Origin: Campylobacterales bacterium | Lineage (GTDB): Bacteria; Campylobacterota; Campylobacteria; Campylobacterales; Campylobacteraceae | Direction of reading: 5' to 3' | Assembly (NCBI GenBank): GCA_014859645.1 | Contig: JACUTV010000006.1 | Coordinates: 1-58,213, forward strand | DNA length: 58,213 nucleotides | Part shown: positions 53,801-58,213 of the stretch, one piece after another | Numbering within the stretch: position 1 is the stretch's first letter | Layout of the letters: every line of letters begins with the position of its first letter | Notes under the pieces: model-generated | What the model saw: only the letters and a program-made list of their open reading frames with translations | Told to the model about the DNA's origin: nothing | Database searches by the model: none | Program-made: the position numbers and the translations under genes

Positions 53801-53889
53801 TTTCGCTAGGCTTTGGGTTGTTGTGGGGAACGTTTTTAAATCTTGTGTATTTGCCCACACTCTATGCTTTCGTTTCAAAAGTTAAGTAA
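50812..53889 (+). CDS. RND-family efflux transporter permease
   Basis: A 1025-residue inner-membrane pump of the AcrB/MMPL-like superfamily: an N-terminal helix, two large periplasmic loops and two sets of helices. The proton-relay aspartates are in GALIAIGVIVDDAIIVAENI. No membrane-fusion protein or outer-membrane channel is encoded beside it. This, and sequence such as YVTMPKEIFPPLALDKI, suggests the AcrB-like, possibly stand-alone, Campylobacterota type. Substrate unknown. It lies 16 bases after ftsK. Confidence 0.88.
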   Translation: MRVNLIIEFFIGRPRLNYLLFFFLILAGVVSYVTMPKEIFPPLALDKISITGFYSGASPNALDKMAVSRIEDEISNVSGIRSVESTIASGRFSMVVELEKSADKNDVLQKIKDGIARVRPDLPADMDEPNATLFAFSIPLILVNISSDTLSIDALVEIAKAFKSDLSQIENLTNLQIYGEGERVIEIVLDTRKLEAYGLSSASMATAIGRISSIFPIGKLEETGGKHAFISTYNGKEPHELLNALLRIDGKSLRLGDVATIEKHYTQTDTLSSFEGRRSLSVNVAKTEEGNAMALASKVKERVNELAMRYPGVTVGTFSDTSVYIENRLNTVVSNILFGLILVGLVMHLLVNHRISLVVIIGVPTSFIIALLFMDLGGYSINMMTLLGALIAIGVIVDDAIIVAENIQRHIEEGMAPKEAAIVGTKEVVTPVLAASFTTIFAFLPMLIMSGEMGQFIKLIPIAISVLILASLIESFIFLPIHASHLLRPKDKQVDWSRAMDVYINFVRKLIKYRKTTLFTFWILVPALIVGGFALSKFKIFPEFDGDQMNISCKLPVETTLEETHGIARALEAEVLRLKEKYFIENVTVISGFRMNAKGEGEEGTNLFHLFVDLKRAKPDNLVSKYITPILSFDLKSMDYERTFKSYDIEAQLRDELVAFMAQYETVNFEVQGPNAGVVSMPIELFVYAAQDEDAKVAIARIKRALGGIKGTNTIGDDATLGVPEIKLKVTPYGEILGIDEGTLARVLGEYFLESSQAKGFDDEGFFDVILKEKNHNSLERLRSFMLTLDSGKQVALRDVVEFVEVENYEKIFKKDGKKRWMVFSNVASDITPSEVLKELKPTLDAIASEGVVNVGFGGEKEQNDQLVREMSMASAIALFLIFVTLLVMFDSYRLAFIILSVVPFSLLGVVAGHSIMGMDLSMPSMIGALGLAGVVINDGIIMLDFIRKTTTMEALLGRAKLRLRPIVLTSITTLAGLSTLIFFPSGQAVILQPLAVSLGFGLLWGTFLNLVYLPTLYAFVSKVK

Positions 53890-53911
53890 CCTTTACATGT
53901 AAAGGTTACTT
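53884..53911. terminator. 28-bp perfect palindrome at the end of the RND gene
   Basis: The palindrome is centred on TTACATGTAA (53893-53902) and extended outward by CC/GG, A/T and more to 14 bases per arm: AAGTAACCTTTACA and its complement. It spans the RND stop codon. As an RNA it could form a long hairpin; there is no U-run, so termination is plausible but unproven. Confidence 0.55.
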
Positions 53912-53998
53912 CGTCTAAAAATACCTATTTTATGTACTGCAACGACACCTACTGACCCTATCAAACCTCTTTTTGTTGGCATTTTCTTCCATTATTTT

Positions 53999-54027
53999 TG
54001 CTAAATATAAGCTTAAAAAGGTATAGT
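53999..54027 (+). promoter_or_regulatory. Sigma-70 promoter for proVWX
   Basis: TTGCTA at 53999-54004, 17 bases, TATAGT at 54022-54027, then a leader of about 60 bases to proV. The other 90 bases of the gap show nothing further beyond the upstream palindrome. Confidence 0.55.
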
Positions 54028-54093
54028 GAAACCCTCGATGTGTAATTTTACTACACTACAAATGCTATTTTACAACGCAATAAAGGACAAAAT

Positions 54094-55290
54094 ATTTCAG
54101 AAAATAGGAATAAAAAGCTTATTGTAAGCAACGTTTACAAGATTTTTGGTGACCATCCTCAAAAAGCCATTAAAATGTTAAAGCAAGGTATCGATAAAGA
54201 TGAAATCTTTGAAAAGACCGGCATGAGCGTTGGCGTTAAGGATGCGAGTTTTGAGATATACGAGGGTGAAATTTTCGTTGTGATGGGCCTTTCAGGCTCG
54301 GGAAAATCCACCTTGGTACGTCTTTTGAACCGTCTTATAGAGCCCAGTTCTGGGCAGATTATTATCGATGGGGTTGACATTACTAGCCTCAAAGATAAAG
54401 ATTTAATTGAGATTCGAAGAAAAAAACTCTCCATGGTGTTCCAGTCTTTTGCACTCATGCCGCACATGAACATCATCGACAATGTCTCTTTTGGGTTAGA
54501 ATTAAGTGGTATAGATAAAACTTCGCGTTATGAGAGTGCCAGAGGCGCTTTAAAACAAGTAGGACTAGAACAATACGAAAACTCTTACCCCAGTGAGCTA
54601 AGCGGCGGCATGCAACAGCGCGTCGGTTTAGCCAGAGCGCTGGCCAATGACCCGCAAGTACTGCTGATGGATGAGGCCTTTTCTGCGCTAGACCCCTTGA
54701 TTCGCACTCAAATGCAAGATGAGCTTTTAGAATTGCAGGAAAAATCCCAACGTACAATCGTTTTTATCTCTCACGACCTAGACGAAGCCATTCGCATAGG
54801 GGACAGGATAGCAATTATGCAAGGGGGTGAGATATCGCAAATTGGAACTCCTGAAGAGATCATTGCTCATCCTGCCAACGACTATGTGCGTTCCTTCTTT
54901 CAAGGCGTTGATGTTACTTCAGTCTTAGGCGCTTCGCATATTGCCAGAAAAACCCTGCCAACGTTTATCAAAAAAGAAGGCTTTGGTATCAAATCTGCTC
55001 TTCGGTACATTGATGATTACAATAACGACTACGGCGTTTACGTCGAAAAAAACGGCAAATTTTTAGGCTTAATTACGGTGGAGTCCTTGAAAAAATCAGC
55101 CACGCTAGAAGAGGCCATTGTTGACAATAGTAGCATTCTAGATACCGTCCCTATCAAAGATTTGATTGGCACGGTGGCTGATTCGCAGTACCAAAGTGTC
55201 GTTGTTGACATAGAGGGCAAATACAAGGGAACCATTTCAAAAACAAGGCTCTTAAAAACCTTAGACGAAGGAGTCAACGATGGCGAGTGA
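54094..55290 (+). CDS. proV: Glycine betaine/proline ABC transporter ATP-binding protein, with ATT start
   Basis: The first ATG in frame is at 54175, but the frame continues upstream coding [20 protein letters not shown], the conserved ProV N-terminus. No ATG, GTG or TTG occurs in frame between the stop at 54043 and 54175. An ATT at 54094 lies 6 bases after AAAGGA, the ideal position, and gives 398 residues, the usual ProV length. Walker [10 protein letters not shown], signature [16 protein letters not shown], Walker [13 protein letters not shown] and two C-terminal CBS domains are present; CBS domains sense ionic strength in this family. Confidence 0.88.
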   Translation: MSENRNKKLIVSNVYKIFGDHPQKAIKMLKQGIDKDEIFEKTGMSVGVKDASFEIYEGEIFVVMGLSGSGKSTLVRLLNRLIEPSSGQIIIDGVDITSLKDKDLIEIRRKKLSMVFQSFALMPHMNIIDNVSFGLELSGIDKTSRYESARGALKQVGLEQYENSYPSELSGGMQQRVGLARALANDPQVLLMDEAFSALDPLIRTQMQDELLELQEKSQRTIVFISHDLDEAIRIGDRIAIMQGGEISQIGTPEEIIAHPANDYVRSFFQGVDVTSVLGASHIARKTLPTFIKKEGFGIKSALRYIDDYNNDYGVYVEKNGKFLGLITVESLKKSATLEEAIVDNSSILDTVPIKDLIGTVADSQYQSVVVDIEGKYKGTISKTRLLKTLDEGVNDGE

Positions 55291-56290
55291 TCCATGGGGT
55301 AATGCAGCGACCGCTCAAGAAGACAGAGCGACAACTATGGATTGGTCCAAGACAACCTCTCAAGAGGCGGAACAATTCGACATCTTGCGCCCTTTTAGTG
55401 ATGAAGCCATTATCCCTTTTGGAGAATGGACCAACCAAGGAATTGACTGGACAGTAACCCATTTTAGGGATTTTTTCTTGATGACAAAGATGCCAATCGA
55501 CGTGATGTTGAAGGTTATCGAAAACTTTTTACTTTCCCTTTCTCCTTACATTGTGATGGGATTTTTTGTATTTTTAGCCCTGCAGTTTGCCACGAAAAAG
55601 CTAGCCCTTGGCACCTTTGTTTCATTTGTTATTATCGGTTTTATCGGGGCATGGGAAGCTACTATGGTGACCTTGGCATTAGTCTTGACGGCGGTTATTT
55701 TCTCGCTGCTCATTGGGTTGCCGCTAGGTATTTGGAGTGCTAAAAGCGACAGGGTGGATTCTGTGGTTCGTCCCGTGCTAGATGCCATGCAAACGACCCC
55801 TGCGTTTGTCTATTTGATACCCATTGTGATGCTTTTTGGGATTGGAAATGTGCCTGGTGTCATTGTGACGATCATCTTTGCCTTGCCGCCGCTCATTCGC
55901 CTCACAAATCTTGGCATACGCCAAGTCCCCGAAGACCTCATTGAAGCCTCGCGTTCCTTTGGGGCAAACGAACGGCAGATGCTTTTTCGCGTTCAAATAC
56001 CCGTTGCCATGCCCACCATCATGGCAGGCGTAAATCAAACCCTAATGCTAGCCCTTTCCATGGTTGTTATTGCTTCCATGATTGCTGTGGGTGGGCTTGG
56101 GCAGATGGTGCTTCGCGGGATTGGCCGTCTTGATGTGGGGTTAGCCGCGGTTGGCGGGCTTGGGATCGTGCTTTTGGCTGTCATTTTAGACAGGTTAACC
56201 CAGTCCATGGGAAAGAAAAACAAAGACGACAAGTTGCAATGGTTCCAAAAAGGACCCATTGGCTTTGTCTATAAAATAATTCAAAAATAA
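55280..56290 (+). CDS. proW: Glycine betaine/proline ABC transporter permease
   Basis: A 336-residue permease. An N-terminal extension of about 90 residues, acidic and Asn/Gln-rich, precedes the six-helix core with [21 protein letters not shown], the EAA loop [21 protein letters not shown] and [14 protein letters not shown]. Such an extension is known in ProW. Overlaps proV by 11 bases. With ProV and ProX it accumulates compatible solutes. Confidence 0.94.
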   Translation: MASDPWGNAATAQEDRATTMDWSKTTSQEAEQFDILRPFSDEAIIPFGEWTNQGIDWTVTHFRDFFLMTKMPIDVMLKVIENFLLSLSPYIVMGFFVFLALQFATKKLALGTFVSFVIIGFIGAWEATMVTLALVLTAVIFSLLIGLPLGIWSAKSDRVDSVVRPVLDAMQTTPAFVYLIPIVMLFGIGNVPGVIVTIIFALPPLIRLTNLGIRQVPEDLIEASRSFGANERQMLFRVQIPVAMPTIMAGVNQTLMLALSMVVIASMIAVGGLGQMVLRGIGRLDVGLAAVGGLGIVLLAVILDRLTQSMGKKNKDDKLQWFQKGPIGFVYKIIQK

Positions 56291-56309
56291 ATTCTAAAAA
56301 GGAGAAAAA

Positions 56310-57263
56310 ATGAAATTTTTTACAGCAGCGCTATCGTTAGTGGTGGCAAGTTCGCTCTTTGGAGCAAAGGTGACGGCGGTTAAAACAAATATTGCCGAAG
56401 AGGGATTTCAGATGTACATTGTTGTTGAAGCGCTCAGGGCGTTGGGGCACGATGTGGAGGTTACAGAAGGCGTTGAATACCCCATCGCTTACAAAACCGT
56501 GGCACAAGAAGAGAAAAACGTTGCTTTTATGGCCGCAAGTTGGGACCCTTTGCAAAACAACATGCGAAAGGCTGTTGGGGATGAAAATCTCTTTATTGGT
56601 GGTAAATACATCGAAAATTGCGCCCAAGGGTACCTTGTGGATAAAAAAACTGCCGAGCAATACAACATCAAGTACATCAATGACCTCAAAGACCCCAAAA
56701 TCGCAAAGCTTTTTGACAGCAACGGCAATGGAAAAGCAGACCTCGCAGGATGCGCACCAGGTTGGGGATGCGAAGCGGTTATTGAGCACCAACTAGACGC
56801 TTTTGGTCTAAGAGACACCATCACGCACAACCAAGGGCAATACTCCGCCATCGTTACTGACGCGATTGCCAGATACAAAACAGGAAAGCCAATCCTTTAC
56901 TACACATGGACGCCTTACTGGGTGAGCGGTCGGCTTGTGCCTGGACAAGATGTGGTGTTTTTGCAAGTCAAAGAATCCGCCCACCCCGTGCTTGAAGATA
57001 CCGCATTGCCTAATGGCGCAAACTACGGTTTTGCTGTAAACGCCCAGCGTATTGTTGGCAACAAAAAAGTAAGCGAACACCAGGACATTGCAAAGCTTTT
57101 TTCCATCATGAAGCTCAGCGTTAACGATGTGAGTGGAGAAAACATGCTCATGACAAATGGCGAAAACAAAGAAAGAGACGTAATGCGTCACGCCAAAATG
57201 TGGGTTGAGAGCAACAAAGCCACCTTCGATAAGTGGATTGCTGAGGCTAAAGCAGCCAAGTAG
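56310..57263 (+). CDS. proX: Glycine betaine/proline-binding periplasmic protein
   Basis: A 317-residue protein with signal peptide FFTAALSLVVASSLFGA. It keeps near-diagnostic ProX blocks: ADLAGCAPGWGCEAVIEHQL with the disulfide cysteines, THNQGQYSAIV and YYTWTPYWVS, whose Trp and Tyr residues form the quaternary-amine cage. AAAAAGGAG precedes the ATG. Last gene of proVWX; a hairpin follows. Confidence 0.96.
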   Translation: MKFFTAALSLVVASSLFGAKVTAVKTNIAEEGFQMYIVVEALRALGHDVEVTEGVEYPIAYKTVAQEEKNVAFMAASWDPLQNNMRKAVGDENLFIGGKYIENCAQGYLVDKKTAEQYNIKYINDLKDPKIAKLFDSNGNGKADLAGCAPGWGCEAVIEHQLDAFGLRDTITHNQGQYSAIVTDAIARYKTGKPILYYTWTPYWVSGRLVPGQDVVFLQVKESAHPVLEDTALPNGANYGFAVNAQRIVGNKKVSEHQDIAKLFSIMKLSVNDVSGENMLMTNGENKERDVMRHAKMWVESNKATFDKWIAEAKAAK

Positions 57264-57269
57264 CCCCTG

Positions 57270-57297
57270 AAAGGGTTTGCCCCAAAGCAAGCCCTTT
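57270..57297 (+). terminator. Terminator stem-loop after proX
   Basis: AAAGGGTTTGC and GCAAGCCCTTT form an 11-bp stem (one G:U) with a 6-base loop, 6 bases after the proX stop. A TTTTT tract follows at some distance, so strength is uncertain. Confidence 0.65.
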
Positions 57298-57318
57298 GCT
57301 TCTACTTTTTGGTAGAGA

Positions 57319-57351
57319 TTCCTTACATGTAAGCGCGTTACATGTAAGGAA
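57319..57351. terminator. Inverted pair of TTACATGTAA palindromes between convergent genes
   Basis: Two copies (57323-57332 and 57338-57347), each extended with TTCC or GGAA outside, flank GCGCG. The 14-base arms TTCCTTACATGTAA and TTACATGTAAGGAA form a perfect inverted repeat. It lies 5 bases before the slipin stop on the minus strand and could end transcription from both sides. Confidence 0.6.
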
Positions 57352-57356
57352 AAGTA

Positions 57357-58100
57357 TTAGGATTTTGGAGGCACAAGCAACTTGCCAAGGTCGCTTGAAA
57401 AAGGAAAGACGATGGTGTTGGTCTTGTCACCAGAAATGTCGTTGAGGGTTTGCAAGTAGCGCAATTGCAAAGCTTGGGGGTTTTGCGCCAAAATATTGGC
57501 GGCTTCGAGGAGGTTTTGACTCGCTTCAAGTTCGCCTTTGGAGTTGATGACTTTAGCGCGGCGTTGACGTTCGGCTTCAGCTTGCTTGGCGATAGCGCGA
57601 ATCATGCTCTCATCAAGGTCGATGTGTTTAATCTCCACATTAGAAATCTTAATCCCCCACGTGTCGGTTTGTTTGTCTAAAATCTGCTGAATGTCGTGGT
57701 TGAGCTTTTCTCGCTCGGCTAACATTTCATCTAGCTCATGACCACCTAGCACGGAACGCAGGGTTGTTTGGGCTAACTGCGATGTGGCGGTACTAAAATC
57801 TTCCACTTGAATGACTGCTTTTTCGGGGTCAATAACACGGTAATACACCACTGCATTAACCCGCACAGAAACGTTGTCATGAGAGATGACATCTTGGGAA
57901 GGAACATCTAATACTACGGTGCGCAAGTCCATTTTTTGGATTTTTTGAATAAAAGGAACGACCAAGATAAGCCCTGGGCCTTTAACCCCTGTAAAACGTC
58001 CAAGGGTGAACATCACCCCTCGTTCGTATTCTTGTAAGACGCGAATGGAAGCGGCAATGATGAGAAGGATAATCATTGCAATATAGAGAGCGGTAATCAT
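57357..58100 (-). CDS. Slipin (stomatin-like SPFH-domain protein)
   Basis: A 247-residue protein with an N-terminal membrane anchor ([20 protein letters not shown]) and an SPFH/band-7 domain: [38 protein letters not shown]-like ([20 protein letters not shown]), then an Ala/Glu helical oligomerisation region. These proteins form membrane rings or scaffolds and often act with a NfeD-family protein, encoded just upstream. The exact process is not known. Confidence 0.9.
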   Translation of the reverse strand: MITALYIAMIILLIIAASIRVLQEYERGVMFTLGRFTGVKGPGLILVVPFIQKIQKMDLRTVVLDVPSQDVISHDNVSVRVNAVVYYRVIDPEKAVIQVEDFSTATSQLAQTTLRSVLGGHELDEMLAEREKLNHDIQQILDKQTDTWGIKISNVEIKHIDLDESMIRAIAKQAEAERQRRAKVINSKGELEASQNLLEAANILAQNPQALQLRYLQTLNDISGDKTNTIVFPFSSDLGKLLVPPKS

Positions 58101-58102
58101 TT

Positions 58103-58213
58103 TTACTCCTTTAGATGGATGGATTTGAGCATGAGTTTAAGGCCTTTGAAGCCTGTAATTTCAACGCGTTGATGAAGGATGAGAGGTTCGTGAGACTTAC
58201 CTGTCCAAAGCTC
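58103..58213 (-). CDS. NfeD-family protein (C-terminal 36 residues only)
   Basis: The frame is open at the window edge and ends [19 protein letters not shown] and [13 protein letters not shown] before a TAA two bases upstream of the slipin ATG. This fits the C-terminal OB-fold of NfeD (W-x-A/G-x-S...G-x2-V-x-V/I). NfeD-slipin operons are common. Only the end is present, so the membrane and any protease domains cannot be assessed. Confidence 0.8.
   Translation of the reverse strand, partial: ELWTGKSHEPLILHQRVEITGFKGLKLMLKSIHLKE

Larger units (their letters stand above)
1765..57347. repeat. Highly iterated palindrome TTACATGTAA: 24 perfect copies across the window
   Basis: Starts of perfect copies: 1765, 3878, 6507, 9561, 11348, 11628, 11899, 16871, 17124, 21349, 24762, 24946, 27696, 28852, 34451, 40066, 45001, 46163, 48559, 48604, 50799, 53893, 57323, 57338. 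One-mismatch copies start at 24687, 31800, 33005, 33636, 38653, 42209 and 43115. The preferred extension is CTTTACATGTAAAG(G). Eleven perfect copies are intergenic and 13 lie in genes or across stops, reading as Phe-Thr-Cys-Lys, Leu-His-Val or Tyr-Met-stop according to frame. Counted by eye; a few more may be missed. Confidence 0.9.

Noticed and set aside
1-58213. CRISPR arrays, insertion sequences, phage or integrase genes, rRNA
   Set aside because: Looked for on both strands; no repeat-spacer pattern, transposase, integrase or rRNA sequence was recognised.

Overview
The window looks like the chromosome of a motile, flagellated member of the Campylobacterota (Epsilonproteobacteria), most likely a free-living Sulfurospirillum-like organism. 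The basis is gene order: rsmD-flgI-flgJ-flgM-flgN-flgK, flaG-fliD-fliS plus a small chaperone-like gene, and truA-lptF-prepilin peptidase-uppS-unknown-coaBC-glmU next to fliP all match arrangements I recall from Campylobacter jejuni and relatives. Sigma-54 and sigma-28 type flagellar promoters can be read directly. The genus is an inference. I see no phage, insertion sequence, CRISPR array or rRNA; there is one tRNA (Leu-CAA).

Layout. 1-3752: 5' part of iorA (indolepyruvate ferredoxin oxidoreductase alpha), divergent from a sodium:solute symporter with a 56-residue accessory protein. 3745-6435: flagellar filament-cap operon. 6554-10639: general L-amino-acid ABC transporter aapJQMP. 10978-16683: rsmD, hook/P-ring/FlgM/FlgK cluster and an orphan DppC-like permease. 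16667-22407: TIGR02757 protein, then an operon from atpB through a ThiE-like protein, gatB, gpsA and a secreted NagZ-like hydrolase. 22401-28774: housekeeping operon on the minus strand. 28964-32090: motA-motB-fliP-cvfB. 32077-37013: two DMT exporters flanking a tightly coupled four-gene MacB/FtsX-type ABC operon of unknown substrate. 37100-42867: group-2 Mrp Na+/H+ antiporter with fused A and B subunits. 42921-44891: response regulator-CheC-GGDEF operon. 45053-46028: DoxX, tRNA-Leu, HU. 46193-53889: flgL, ftsK, an RND pump. 54094-57263: proVWX. 57357-58213: slipin and the end of nfeD.

How the genes work together: flagellar assembly and motility genes are spread over five loci with class-specific promoters. 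Sodium and osmotic physiology recurs (Na+ symporter, Mrp antiporter, ProVWX), consistent with a saline or brackish habitat, though this is inference.

The strongest unexplained signal is a highly iterated palindrome, TTACATGTAA (often extended to CTTTACATGTAAAG). I count 24 perfect copies and at least seven one-mismatch copies, where chance predicts well under one. Copies occur in genes in several reading frames, in promoters, fused to ribosome binding sites, at stop codons, and as large inverted repeats at transcript ends. Other notable points are a proV gene whose only well-placed start codon is ATT, a sigma-28 promoter whose -35 overlaps the palindrome, and apparent tandem sigma-28/sigma-54 promoters at flgL.
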